Source: Gammaproteobacteria bacterium
GTDB lineage: Bacteria > Pseudomonadota > Gammaproteobacteria > Pseudomonadales > Pseudohongiellaceae
Assembly (NCBI GenBank): GCA_016762995.1
Contig: JAESUT010000073.1
Coordinates: 1-7,699, forward strand
Reading direction: 5' to 3'
DNA length: 7,699 bases
Shown: piece by piece, positions 1 through 7,603 of the stretch
Layout of the letters: each line of letters opens with the position of its first letter
Numbering within the stretch: the first letter of the stretch is position 1
The notes under the pieces: model-generated
Seen by the model: the letters and a program-made list of their open reading frames with translations, nothing else
Told to the model about the DNA's origin: nothing
Databases searched by the model: none
Translations under genes and position numbers: made by a program

Positions 1-2224
1 GCCAGAGTTCAACCTGCTTAATCACATCTTCATCATTAGGTGCGGAACGAGAATCACCCGCCATTGACTCACTACAATACTCGACTGCAAGGAACTCGAG
101 CTCTCGTTTCTCGGGTGTATAAGCTTTCTTACAAGAAGTACACAAGGTTCTCGTGAGACGCTGCGAAAGTACACCAATCATCGCATCAGCGAAATTAAAT
201 GGATCCATATCCATATCTAATAAGCGCACGATACTTTCCGCCGCACTATTAGTATGCAGTGTCGATAGCACCAAGTGACCTGTGAGCGACGCTTCGATCG
301 CGATCGCTGCCGTTTCATGGTCACGCATCTCTCCCACCATAATAATATCTGGATCAGCGCGAAGGAATGCTCTCATCGCGATAGAAAATGTCATTCCAAC
401 TTTGTCGTTTACTTCAACTTGGCGTAGCCCGGGCTGAGTAATTTCTACGGGGTCTTCCGCGGTCCAAATTTTCCGCTCGGTACCATTCAAGTAATTTAAA
501 ATGGAATGCAAAGTCGTACTCTTACCAGAACCGGTAGGACCGCAAACGAGAAACAAACCGTGTGGCCTGGAAATGCCATCCAATAAACGGTCGAGATTAT
601 CACTACTTAACCCGATTGCGTTGACCGGCATACACTTGCCACCACTAAGCAGGCGAATAACAACATCTTCTATACCCCCGGCAGTAGGAATGGTTGCTAC
701 ACGTAGCTCTACATCAACTGGAGCGAAGTGCCTGAAATTAATCTTTCCATCCTGAGGCTTATTCTTATTGGAAATATCTAAATGCGCCATTACCTTGATT
801 CTGGAAACGAACACGGCGCGATATTTTGTCGGGAACTTGTAATAGGTTGCTAGCACACCGTCTTTTCTAAAGCGCACAACAACTTTCTGCTTACCCATGC
901 CGGGCTCTATGTGTATATCCGAGATCTTTTGTCGATGCGCGTCTTCGATAATTTTATTGATGATACGCACCACGACATTATCAGTAACTTGCGAAGTTTC
1001 TGCTGCGGAGAAAAGCGTTGAATCATAGGAGTCATCTTCACCGTCACCATCTAGTTCACCATCGAAATCGGCTATAGTAGCCTCAATGTCCTCGGATGAA
1101 TAATAGAACTGCAGCGCCCAGTTAATGTCCTCTGGAGACGCCATGACAGGCTCAACATACTTATTAATATTGAAGCTTAGAGCGTCAGTAACTTGCCAAT
1201 CCATTGGATTCTCAATCGCGACGACAATTTTCCCCTCATAGACATAAAGAGGTACAACCTTGTGCTTAAATGCGATTGCAGCAGTTAGCACTCGAATAAC
1301 TTCCGGCTCTACAATAAATTCACGCAGATTTACAAAGGGAATGCCTAGCTTCTTGGCGAGACTCTGTTGAATCTCGTCCTTCGCGATAACGCCAGCGTTG
1401 ACCAAAATCTCGCCAAGCGCGCTCTTACGGCTTTTTTTCTGTTCTTTTAACGCATCTTGAAGCTGCGCTTCCGTTACCAGATCTTCCGATATCAGAATCT
1501 CACCGAGCTTTAGGTTCGGCATGTTCTTCTGCCGAGAAAGAGCGCCCTCTAACTCATCTGCATCAACAATTTTATTACTTACTAAGTATTCACCAATGGT
1601 GCGCGAGCGTTCTGACTGTTGTTCTTCAAGAGCGGTGCTTAACGCTTCCTGGGAGATTTGCTTCTCTTGAACGAGAATGTCGCCGATCTTGCCACCAATA
1701 ACACTACGTTCAATTGCGGCTTTGGAAACGAAGAGATGGGTACAGTAGCGCCACTTCCGTCCGACCTTTGTCTGCTCGTAGAAATGGGTCCCGTTCTTGT
1801 CGGTGCGCGAACCGTAAGTCTTGCCGACAATTTCTGTTCTATCTTTAAAATAAACCTCGAAGGAACGCGCAGCCGTATCGACATCCAAGCCTTTGATTTT
1901 CTCTTCGGTATTTTGGCTCTCTAACATCAACTGGTAAGGTTTCTCCAATCGAAGAAACTTAAGGCTGGCCATATCGATATCGGTAGGTTCGCTAGCACGC
2001 GGCTCGAGAATGCTGATTGTTTCGGCAGCCACATTGAACTGAGTGAGCTTACCCTTAACGCGCGTATTATTATTCAGCTCAATAGTAACTGAGGTATTAG
2101 AGTATTCGGGACCCTCGTGAACATCCGAAAATGGCGGTGGCTGAAGATCTATCTTTATTAATACTGGAGATTGTGAGTTCATGCCCACAGAAGGCTCCAT
2201 CACAACCGTTGAATCGCTTTGCAT
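1..2224 (-). CDS. GspE/PilB-family secretion or pilus-assembly ATPase with MshEN-like repeats, partial (3' end outside window)
   Basis: I translated this frame by hand from the ATG at 2224. It stays open for 741 codons to the window edge. The protein is a hexameric-type AAA+ motor of the GspE/PilB/MshE family, which powers type IV pilus or type II secretion assembly at the inner membrane. Residues about 46-93 and 122-168 look like two copies of a small beta-rich module (see findings). Residues 180-300 hold four repeats of the form (I/L)G-(D/E)-x-L-V about 30 residues apart, resembling MshEN c-di-GMP-binding motifs. Residues about 284-375 match a T2SSE_N-type domain, and 386-401 is an acidic linker. 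The ATPase follows: SDIHIEP (435-441), Walker A GPTGSGKST (562-570), Walker B region DPDIIMVGEMRD (624-635) and His box TGHLVLSTLHTN (648-659). A CTSC pair lies at 695-698. The start is supported by GAGGAG five bases upstream. Family assignment is firm; the system it serves is unknown. Confidence 0.93.
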   Translation of the reverse strand, partial: MQSDSTVVMEPSVGMNSQSPVLIKIDLQPPPFSDVHEGPEYSNTSVTIELNNNTRVKGKLTQFNVAAETISILEPRASEPTDIDMASLKFLRLEKPYQLMLESQNTEEKIKGLDVDTAARSFEVYFKDRTEIVGKTYGSRTDKNGTHFYEQTKVGRKWRYCTHLFVSKAAIERSVIGGKIGDILVQEKQISQEALSTALEEQQSERSRTIGEYLVSNKIVDADELEGALSRQKNMPNLKLGEILISEDLVTEAQLQDALKEQKKSRKSALGEILVNAGVIAKDEIQQSLAKKLGIPFVNLREFIVEPEVIRVLTAAIAFKHKVVPLYVYEGKIVVAIENPMDWQVTDALSFNINKYVEPVMASPEDINWALQFYYSSEDIEATIADFDGELDGDGEDDSYDSTLFSAAETSQVTDNVVVRIINKIIEDAHRQKISDIHIEPGMGKQKVVVRFRKDGVLATYYKFPTKYRAVFVSRIKVMAHLDISNKNKPQDGKINFRHFAPVDVELRVATIPTAGGIEDVVIRLLSGGKCMPVNAIGLSSDNLDRLLDGISRPHGLFLVCGPTGSGKSTTLHSILNYLNGTERKIWTAEDPVEITQPGLRQVEVNDKVGMTFSIAMRAFLRADPDIIMVGEMRDHETAAIAIEASLTGHLVLSTLHTNSAAESIVRLLDMDMDPFNFADAMIGVLSQRLTRTLCTSCKKAYTPEKRELEFLAVEYCSESMAGDSRSAPNDEDVIKQVELW

Positions 2225-2229
2225 TTTTA

Positions 2230-2235
2230 CTCCTC
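2230..2235 (-). promoter_or_regulatory. Ribosome binding site of the GspE/PilB-like ATPase gene
   Basis: On the minus strand GAGGAG lies five bases before the ATG at 2224. It fixes that ATG as the start in preference to the in-frame ATGs at codons 9 and 15. A second partial purine run (TAGGAG) lies a few bases further upstream. Confidence 0.7.
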
Positions 2236-2247
2236 AACTCCTACGGT

Positions 2248-2276
2248 ACTTTAGCAGGAATTGGAAAACCACACAA
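2248..2276 (-). promoter_or_regulatory. Candidate sigma-70-type promoter with extended -10, ahead of the GspE/PilB-like gene
   Basis: On the minus strand TTGTGT (2271-2276) is separated by 17 bases from TAAAGT (2248-2253), and TGC just before the -10 gives an extended -10 (TGn). The matches to consensus are modest (3/6 and 4/6). The position fits, in a 159-nt gap between the transporter stop and the ATPase start, and predicts a leader of about 15-20 nt. I saw no rho-independent terminator after the transporter in the same gap, so read-through from upstream is also possible. This is inference from consensus matching only. Confidence 0.3.
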
Positions 2277-2383
2277 TTTGTGCATCTTATTGTTTTTACT
2301 AACCATTTATCATGCCCCCAGCCTCTTATTCAACAGACAGAGGGAGATTTTTCTATTCGCTCAACTGCAACTCCAATCAGTTT

Positions 2384-3298
2384 TTAGCTAACTAGTTTAA
2401 CTCTACAGAATTTTATCAGTTTGCGTAGGCTCCCTGTGGTCAAGCCCACTCCTGCCAGCACTAGCGTGCAGGCAAATAGCATGAAAAAGGTGATTTCTTC
2501 GGCAAGAAAAAGGTTGGCCCAGAATAGGCTGAATAAGGGAATCAAAAATGTATTGGTGACAGCAAGGTTCGATCCTATTCGAGATATTAGCCTATAGAAC
2601 AAAACAAAGGCGAAGCCTGTGCAAACTATTCCGAGAGAAAGGACGCTCAACCAGATAGAACCGGTTGGCATTTTTTCAGGCATTTGCCACAGAGCAAGGG
2701 GCAATAGGGTTAGCGAGGAAAAAATCAAACTGCCTGTAGTAACTGCCACGCCGCTCACAGCAGGAAGATACTGAGCCATTAGGTTTATTGCTAGACCATA
2801 GAATACCGACCCCGCTAAGCCTGCAGCTATCGCCAATAAACTTACGCTTGAGGAAAGCGGCCCTGCGTAATCCACCATCAACAACACTACTCCAGAAAAA
2901 CCGATGAGCATGCCAACTACTGCTGATAGCGAGAGTCTCTTCTGCCATAAAGTAAACGCGAGAATGGCTGTGAAGAAGGGAACGGTGGAGTTGATAATTG
3001 AAGCAAATCCTGCACTTATACTTAAGGTAGCGTACGCTAATAGACAAAATGGCACTGTCATATTACAGAGGCTAAGTAGAAAAATAGGGCGCCAATGCAA
3101 CAAAATCTCATGCTGTTTACCCAACACGATACAAACTGGCAATAACACCAACAGCGCCGAGGCCACTCGCATTTCAATGAGAAAAAAAGGACCAAAAACG
3201 GGCGAGGCAATGCGCAGAAACAGGAAAGAGGCTCCCCAAATTGCAGAAAGCAGTATTAGCACTAAATAGTCTTCAAGTACGGGTTCACTAATCGGCAT
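2384..3298 (-). CDS. EamA/DMT-superfamily inner-membrane transporter
   Basis: This is a 304-residue, strongly hydrophobic protein with about ten predicted membrane segments in two halves (roughly residues 10-142 and 152-290), the duplicated EamA layout of the drug/metabolite transporter superfamily. The first helix carries AIWGASFLFLRIA (19-31), typical of the family. The second half carries FLIPLFSLFW with a following LAEE (251-268), where family members usually have a conserved Glu. Such proteins typically export amino acids or small metabolites; the substrate cannot be read here. An upstream in-frame ATG at 3340 would add 14 basic residues. I prefer 3298 because family members usually begin just before helix 1 and a weak AGG lies ahead of it; neither start has a strong ribosome binding site. 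It lies 88 nt downstream of the aminotransferase gene (46 nt with the longer start) and may be co-transcribed with it. Confidence 0.88.
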   Translation of the reverse strand: MPISEPVLEDYLVLILLSAIWGASFLFLRIASPVFGPFFLIEMRVASALLVLLPVCIVLGKQHEILLHWRPIFLLSLCNMTVPFCLLAYATLSISAGFASIINSTVPFFTAILAFTLWQKRLSLSAVVGMLIGFSGVVLLMVDYAGPLSSSVSLLAIAAGLAGSVFYGLAINLMAQYLPAVSGVAVTTGSLIFSSLTLLPLALWQMPEKMPTGSIWLSVLSLGIVCTGFAFVLFYRLISRIGSNLAVTNTFLIPLFSLFWANLFLAEEITFFMLFACTLVLAGVGLTTGSLRKLIKFCRVKLVS

Positions 3299-3386
3299 TG
3301 TTGGAAAACCTATTCTACGTAACCACAGTGAGCGTCGCATGTAAGACAGGCCGTCGAATTAATTTACCAACAACCTATTGGACAAA

Positions 3387-4562
3387 CTAAACCGAGTAGA
3401 CTGATTGCGCAGCAGCTACTGCCTTGCTGACATCTGCCTGAATACCTTGCGCTGCAAGCACATTGCCCAACGCAGAAATACAGAACAAAACGTTTTTCTT
3501 ATTACTAGCGAAACCCATCAAGCCTATACGCCACACAGAACCTGCTAGCACGCCGAGGCCAGAGCCAATTTCAAGATTGTAGTCGCTCAATAACGCCGTG
3601 CGTATAGCAGCATCATCTACAGAATCTGGAAACGAGACCGCGTTTAGCTGTGGAAGACGGAACTCCTTATCCACCACAAATTTGAGACCCAAAGATTCTA
3701 GTCCAACAACTAAGGCTGAGTGATTCAAAGCATGTCTATCCCAAGAGTTTTGCAACCCTTCTTCCTGCAGGATTAATAGCGATTCATGCAAAGCATAGAG
3801 CGAATTCACTGGGGCCGTGTGATGGTAAGTGCGTTTCGCATCGCTTCCCCAGTAACCCATAACCAAATTTAAATCGAGAAACCAGCTCTGAACCTTCGTT
3901 TCTCGCTCACGTATCACCCGAGCCGCCCGCTCGGAGAAAGATACTGGAGACAATCCTGGAACACAGGATAGGCATTTCTGCGTCCCGGAATAAATCGCAT
4001 CAATACCCCACTCATCTACAAGTAGCTCGCTGCCACCTAGTGATGTCACGGCATCGACGATGGAGAGACAATCGTATTTTGCCGCCAAACCGCACAACGC
4101 CTCCACATCGGAGCGAGTTCCAGTTGAGGTTTCGGCATGTACAAAAGCGATAGCTTTGGCATCCGGGTTTTCAGTCAGAGCCTGCTCGGCCTTGTCGATG
4201 TCGATGGTGCTGCCCCAAGGATCTTCCACCATGATCACCTCGGCACCACAACGCTCCGCATTCTCTTTCATGCGACCACCGAACACGCCATTCTGGCAGA
4301 TAATCACCTTATCACCGCGCTCAATCAAATTTACAAATACTGTTTCCATGCCCGCAGAGCCGGGGGCAGAAACCGGCAGTGTAAGTTCGTTTTCTGTTTT
4401 AAAGGCATACTGCAAAAGCTGTTTGGTCTCATCCATCATCTGAATAAAGGCAGGGTCAAGGTGCCCTATCGTAGGTCGCGATAAGGCCTCGAGAACTCGT
4501 GGATTCACATCGGAAGGACCAGGGCCCATGAGCGTACGAACTGGCGGATGAAATGATTTCAT
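3387..4562 (-). CDS. PLP-dependent alanine/serine-glyoxylate (or serine-pyruvate) aminotransferase, class V
   Basis: This 391-residue cytosolic enzyme belongs to the class V aminotransferases, which move an amino group from alanine or serine to glyoxylate or pyruvate with pyridoxal phosphate. The N-terminal [16 protein letters not shown] (12-27) is characteristic. [10 protein letters not shown] (65-74) forms the phosphate-binding region, [10 protein letters not shown] (168-177) supplies Asp170 for the pyridine nitrogen, and SGTQKCLS (192-199) supplies the Schiff-base Lys196. WRIGLMG (344-350) holds Arg345, at the position of the substrate-carboxylate Arg in the human enzyme. Length fits the family (about 380-400). 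GAGG lies about ten bases before the ATG. The gene begins 41 nt after the rplQ terminator and is followed by the transporter gene. The exact donor/acceptor pair is not determined; an (S)-ureidoglycine-glyoxylate aminotransferase (PucG-like) is a less likely alternative, since no purine-catabolism neighbour is visible. Confidence 0.9.
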   Translation of the reverse strand: MKSFHPPVRTLMGPGPSDVNPRVLEALSRPTIGHLDPAFIQMMDETKQLLQYAFKTENELTLPVSAPGSAGMETVFVNLIERGDKVIICQNGVFGGRMKENAERCGAEVIMVEDPWGSTIDIDKAEQALTENPDAKAIAFVHAETSTGTRSDVEALCGLAAKYDCLSIVDAVTSLGGSELLVDEWGIDAIYSGTQKCLSCVPGLSPVSFSERAARVIRERETKVQSWFLDLNLVMGYWGSDAKRTYHHTAPVNSLYALHESLLILQEEGLQNSWDRHALNHSALVVGLESLGLKFVVDKEFRLPQLNAVSFPDSVDDAAIRTALLSDYNLEIGSGLGVLAGSVWRIGLMGFASNKKNVLFCISALGNVLAAQGIQADVSKAVAAAQSVYSV

Positions 4563-4603
4563 TGAGTACTAACCTCTAGTGTGCCTTTGAAAAACAGAGC
4601 CCA

Positions 4604-4630
4604 TAAAAAAGCCGGAACTAACCCGGCTTC
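4604..4630 (-). terminator. Rho-independent terminator of the alpha operon
   Basis: On the minus strand AAGCCGG (4623-4629) and CCGGCTT (4609-4615) form a perfect 7-bp stem around a 7-base loop, and the transcript then runs into a T tract (4605-4610). It lies 27 nt after the rplQ stop, where the alpha operon is expected to end. Confidence 0.9.
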
Positions 4631-4656
4631 TCTCAATACACTTGAAAACTAACGGC

Positions 4657-5058
4657 TTAATCCTCCATAGCTTCCACTACAGAATCATCACCTTTGGTAT
4701 TGGGGCGATCTACCAATTCGACATAAGCCATAGTGGCTTTGTCACCGGCGCGCTCGCCACACTTAAGAATACGGATATAACCACCAGGGCGGTCATTGTA
4801 GCGTGGGCCTAGCTCGGTAAACAATTTACCCACTGTAGCCTTACTACCAGTGCGACTGAATGCCAAGCGGCGGTTCGCGACACTGTCTTTCTTAGCCAAA
4901 GTAATCAAAGGTTCAGCAACGGACCTAAGCTCCTTTGCCTTGATTAGCGTGGTTTTAATAATTTCATGTTCAACTAATGAGATAGTCATATTTTTGAACA
5001 TGGCTGATCGGTGCGAACTAGTTCTATTTAGCTGGCGACCGCTTTGTCGATGACGCAT
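4657..5058 (-). CDS. rplQ: 50S ribosomal protein bL17
   Basis: This 133-residue protein of the large ribosomal subunit sits near the peptide exit tunnel. The N-terminal [12 protein letters not shown] (1-12) and the [11 protein letters not shown] stretch (14-24) are nearly identical to E. coli bL17. [17 protein letters not shown] (54-70), FTELGPR (80-86) and [10 protein letters not shown] (92-101) are equally diagnostic. The acidic C-terminal tail (EAMED) is slightly longer than in E. coli (127 residues). One conserved position differs: Ile39 replaces the Pro of the TTLPKAKELR segment. AAGGT lies about nine bases before the ATG. It is the last gene of the alpha operon, 33 nt after rpoA and followed directly by the terminator. 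Confidence 0.98.
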   Translation of the reverse strand: MRHRQSGRQLNRTSSHRSAMFKNMTISLVEHEIIKTTLIKAKELRSVAEPLITLAKKDSVANRRLAFSRTGSKATVGKLFTELGPRYNDRPGGYIRILKCGERAGDKATMAYVELVDRPNTKGDDSVVEAMED

Positions 5059-5091
5059 AACTCGTTACCTTATCTAAGGGCTAAACTTATT

Positions 5092-6090
5092 CTAAGCTGC
5101 CCGATCGTCTGACTTAAGACTGGACGGAGGCCAATTTTCAAGACGCAGACCAAGTGACAATCCACGAGTGGCCAATACATCTTTAATCTCTGTTAGGGAT
5201 TTCTTACCTAGGTTTGGCGTCTTCAACAGCTCAACTTCTGTACGCTGAATAAGATCGCCAATATAATAAATATCTTCCGCCTTGAGACAGTTCGCAGAAC
5301 GTACTGTCAACTCAAGATCATCTACCGGGCGAAGCAGAATCGGATCGATTTCGTCTTCATGCTCTTCCGGCTCAGCAACAATCTCGCTCTGCAGATCCAC
5401 AAATACCGCCAACTGATGTTGCAATATTGTAGCTGCGCGCCGAATAGCTTCTTCCGGATCAATAGTTCCGTTAGTTTCTAGGTCGATAACTAGTTTATCA
5501 AGATCAGTACGTTGCTCAACACGAGCACTTTCTACCGCGTAGGACACACGAATAACTGGCGTGTAGGAAGCGTCGAGAACAAGCTTTCCAACACTACGCG
5601 TCTCATCGTCTTCAGTAGCACGACTATCCGATGGCGAGTAACCTCTGCCCTTGCGAACAGTAAGGCGCATATTTAGCTCACCATTGCCATTTAGATGCGC
5701 AATAACGTGCTCTGGGTTCATAATCTCGACATCGTGATCTACAGTTATATCACCTGCAGTTACGGTACCAGAGCCTTTCTTATTCAGAGTCAGAACTGCC
5801 TCATCGTTAGTGTTCAATACTACGGCGAGGCCTTTAAGATTAAGAAGAATTTCAATTACATCTTCTCGTACGCCTTCTATAGTGCTGTACTCATGTACAA
5901 CGCCATCTATCTCGACTTCTTCAACTGCAGCACCAGGCATAGAAGAAAGTAAAATTCTTCGTAGTGCATTGCCCAATGTATGACCAAAGCCCCGCTCTAA
6001 CGGCTCTAAGACTACCTTCGAGTGACAGGAATCGAATTCGTCGACCTGTATCAGTTGCGGCGTTAGAAAATCTGATAATGAAATTTGCAT
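5092..6090 (-). CDS. rpoA: DNA-directed RNA polymerase alpha subunit
   Basis: This 332-residue subunit dimerises to nucleate RNA polymerase assembly (N-terminal domain) and contacts UP elements and activators (C-terminal domain). [18 protein letters not shown] (28-45) is the hallmark alpha-NTD segment and [10 protein letters not shown] (191-200) is also conserved. An acidic linker (about 234-249, [10 protein letters not shown]) joins the domains. The alpha-CTD keeps RSANCLK (264-270), which includes the Arg that contacts UP-element DNA (Arg265 in E. coli), and [14 protein letters not shown] (291-304). I chose the ATG at 6090 because MQxSxxxFL is where E. coli RpoA begins and an AAGG-type site precedes it. 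A GTG at 6117 would add nine residues overlapping the rpsD stop. It lies 26 nt after rpsD. Confidence 0.98.
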   Translation of the reverse strand: MQISLSDFLTPQLIQVDEFDSCHSKVVLEPLERGFGHTLGNALRRILLSSMPGAAVEEVEIDGVVHEYSTIEGVREDVIEILLNLKGLAVVLNTNDEAVLTLNKKGSGTVTAGDITVDHDVEIMNPEHVIAHLNGNGELNMRLTVRKGRGYSPSDSRATEDDETRSVGKLVLDASYTPVIRVSYAVESARVEQRTDLDKLVIDLETNGTIDPEEAIRRAATILQHQLAVFVDLQSEIVAEPEEHEDEIDPILLRPVDDLELTVRSANCLKAEDIYYIGDLIQRTEVELLKTPNLGKKSLTEIKDVLATRGLSLGLRLENWPPSSLKSDDRAA

Positions 6091-6094
6091 GAAA

Positions 6095-6104
6095 TCCACC
6101 CTTT
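6095..6104 (-). promoter_or_regulatory. Ribosome binding site deciding the rpoA start
   Basis: On the minus strand AAAGGGTGGA lies a few bases before the ATG at 6090, with the AAGG core nine bases away. It favours that ATG over the in-frame GTG at 6117, which would lie upstream of this site and overlap the rpsD stop codon. Confidence 0.6.
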
Positions 6105-6116
6105 GTGTGATTGTCA

Positions 6117-6737
6117 CTACTTAGAATATAGCTCGACGATTAAGTTTTCGTTGATCTCTGAAGGCAGATCTTCCCGCTCAGGCTTGCGCGTGAACTGACC
6201 TTCTAGCTTGCTCTGATCTACTGTTACCCAATCGATCGGATTACGCTGCGAAGCTAATTCCAATGCTGATTTAATTCGTAGCTGTTCTTTCGCTTTCTGG
6301 CGTATGGCAACAGAGTCGCCTTCAGAAACGCGGTAAGAAGCAATATTTACCACTTCACCATTCACTGTGATGGATTTGTGAGCAACAAGTTGCCGTGATT
6401 CTGCGCGAGTCGAACCAAAACCCATGCGGTAGACAACGTTATCCAGACGGCACTCCAACAACTGCAGCAGGTTCTCACCGGTTGCACCTTTAATTCGAGC
6501 CGCTTCTTTATAGTAGCCTCGGAATTGCTTCTCCAGCACACCATAAGTCCTTCTAACTTTTTGCTTCTCACGAAGCTGCACACCGTAATCAGATAGGCGG
6601 CCACGACGTGCACCGTGCTGGCCAGGAATCGTATCGGCTTTACACTTGCTATCTAATGGACGAACACCGCTCTTCAGGAACAAATCTGTTCCTTCACGAC
6701 GGGACAACTTACATTTTGGGCCTAAATAACGGGCCAT
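6117..6737 (-). CDS. rpsD: 30S ribosomal protein uS4
   Basis: This 206-residue primary 16S rRNA-binding protein of the small subunit matches E. coli S4 in length exactly. [20 protein letters not shown] (1-20), [20 protein letters not shown] (37-56) and the S4 RNA-binding domain (about 96-155, beginning [13 protein letters not shown]) are all clear. The C-terminal [10 protein letters not shown] (197-206) is also typical. In E. coli this protein is the translational repressor of the alpha operon, binding the leader near the rpsM start; that role is likely here but is inferred. AGGAGAT lies about seven bases before the ATG. It sits third in the alpha operon, 54 nt after rpsK and 26 nt before rpoA. 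Confidence 0.98.
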   Translation of the reverse strand: MARYLGPKCKLSRREGTDLFLKSGVRPLDSKCKADTIPGQHGARRGRLSDYGVQLREKQKVRRTYGVLEKQFRGYYKEAARIKGATGENLLQLLECRLDNVVYRMGFGSTRAESRQLVAHKSITVNGEVVNIASYRVSEGDSVAIRQKAKEQLRIKSALELASQRNPIDWVTVDQSKLEGQFTRKPEREDLPSEINENLIVELYSK

Positions 6738-6791
6738 AGTCTATCTCCTGTGCTCTTTCACGTATCAGAAGAGCTTCTGCTTACTTATCGT

Positions 6792-7187
6792 TTAAACGCG
6801 ACGTTTCTTAGGGGGTCTACAGCCATTGTGTGGAATAGGCGTGACGTCAGTAATGTTTCCGACTCTAAGACCGCAATTATTCAGCGCTCTTACAGCCGAC
6901 TCGCGACCAGGACCAGGACCGTTAACCTTCACGTCAAGAGTCTGTAATCCATAAAGTTCGATCGCCGCTTTTCCTGCTTTCTCCGCTGCAACCTGCGCTG
7001 CGAAAGGCGTGCTTTTCCTGGAACCACGAAAACCGGAACCACCGGCAGTCGCCCAGCTCAATGCATTACCCTGACGATCGGTAATAGTAATAATCGTGTT
7101 ATTAAAGGATGCATGAATATAAGCAAGACCATCGATAACGGCGTTGCGGTTTTTCTTCTTAGTCGACTTCTCTGCTGGCTTAGCCAT
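6792..7187 (-). CDS. rpsK: 30S ribosomal protein uS11
   Basis: This 131-residue protein lines the platform of the small subunit near the mRNA exit (E-site side). The basic N-terminal tail (KSTKKKNR, 7-14) is followed by the conserved [16 protein letters not shown] (22-37) and [15 protein letters not shown] (51-65). The C-terminus [20 protein letters not shown] (111-130) is nearly invariant in bacteria. Its Asn-Gly pair (121-122) corresponds to the site converted to isoaspartate in E. coli S11. The ribosome binding site is weak (GATGGA). It lies 59 nt after rpsM within the alpha operon, so coupling to its neighbours may matter for translation. Confidence 0.98.
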   Translation of the reverse strand: MAKPAEKSTKKKNRNAVIDGLAYIHASFNNTIITITDRQGNALSWATAGGSGFRGSRKSTPFAAQVAAEKAGKAAIELYGLQTLDVKVNGPGPGRESAVRALNNCGLRVGNITDVTPIPHNGCRPPKKRRV

Positions 7188-7246
7188 AAATTATTCCATC
7201 TAACTCTTTTGTGCGTTCTAAATACTTAACTGATTACGTTAACCAA

Positions 7247-7603
7247 TTACCTACGAATTGGTTTGCGTGGACCCTTTCTCGTTCTAGCATTAGTTTTCGT
7301 GCGCTGACCACGAACTGGCAGAGAACGACGATGACGAATACCTCGGTTACAACCCAAATCCATAAGACGCTTGATGTTCATGGATACTGAACGTCTGAGG
7401 TCACCCTCAGTAGTTAGGTTCGCTACTTCCGCTCGAATGCTGTCTAACTGTTCAGGGCTGAGCTCACTAGTCTTCAAAGAAGGCGTGATTCCAGTCTTGT
7501 CACAAATCGCACTTGCGGTAGTTGGGCCTATTCCAAACACATAACGTAAAGAAATAACGATGTGCTTGTTATCGGGTATGTTGACTCCGGCAATACGTGC
7601 CAT
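7247..7603 (-). CDS. rpsM: 30S ribosomal protein uS13
   Basis: This 118-residue small-subunit head protein forms bridges to the large subunit and touches P-site tRNA with its C-terminal tail. [14 protein letters not shown] (1-14), [11 protein letters not shown] (20-30) and the signature [20 protein letters not shown] (88-107) identify it. The basic tail [10 protein letters not shown] completes the expected length. GGAG lies nine bases before the ATG. It is the first gene of the alpha operon, 54 nt after rpmJ, and in E. coli it is the point at which uS4 represses the operon. Confidence 0.98.
   Translation of the reverse strand: MARIAGVNIPDNKHIVISLRYVFGIGPTTASAICDKTGITPSLKTSELSPEQLDSIRAEVANLTTEGDLRRSVSMNIKRLMDLGCNRGIRHRRSLPVRGQRTKTNARTRKGPRKPIRR

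Noticed and set aside
293..307. GCGATCGC palindrome
   Set aside because: This is the HIP1-type octamer abundant in cyanobacteria, but it occurs here once, inside coding sequence, and is explained by codons for Ala-Ile-Ala-Ile.
501..755. Plus-strand open frame of 84 codons
   Set aside because: It lies wholly opposite the ATPase-domain coding sequence, has no ribosome binding site and resembles no known protein; it is a shadow of the minus-strand gene.
1639..1924. Overlapping short open frames on both strands
   Set aside because: Both lie inside the N-terminal part of the GspE/PilB-like gene, whose own frame is open and shows recognisable repeats; the others are out-of-frame shadows.
2310..2350. 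Possible hairpin CCTCT/AGAGG after the transporter gene
   Set aside because: The stem is only 5 bp with a 12-base loop and no T tract follows on the minus strand, so it does not qualify as a terminator.
2131..2391. Plus-strand open frames crossing the gap between the transporter and ATPase genes
   Set aside because: They run antisense over the ATPase 5' end and the intergenic gap, have no credible start signals and give low-complexity hydrophobic translations with no recognised motif.
4060..4484. Plus-strand open frames of 115-127 codons
   Set aside because: They are antisense to the core of the aminotransferase gene, including its catalytic region, which is clearly the coding strand.
5695..5952. 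Plus-strand open frame of 85 codons inside rpoA
   Set aside because: Antisense to the highly conserved alpha-NTD coding region; its translation shows no family resemblance.
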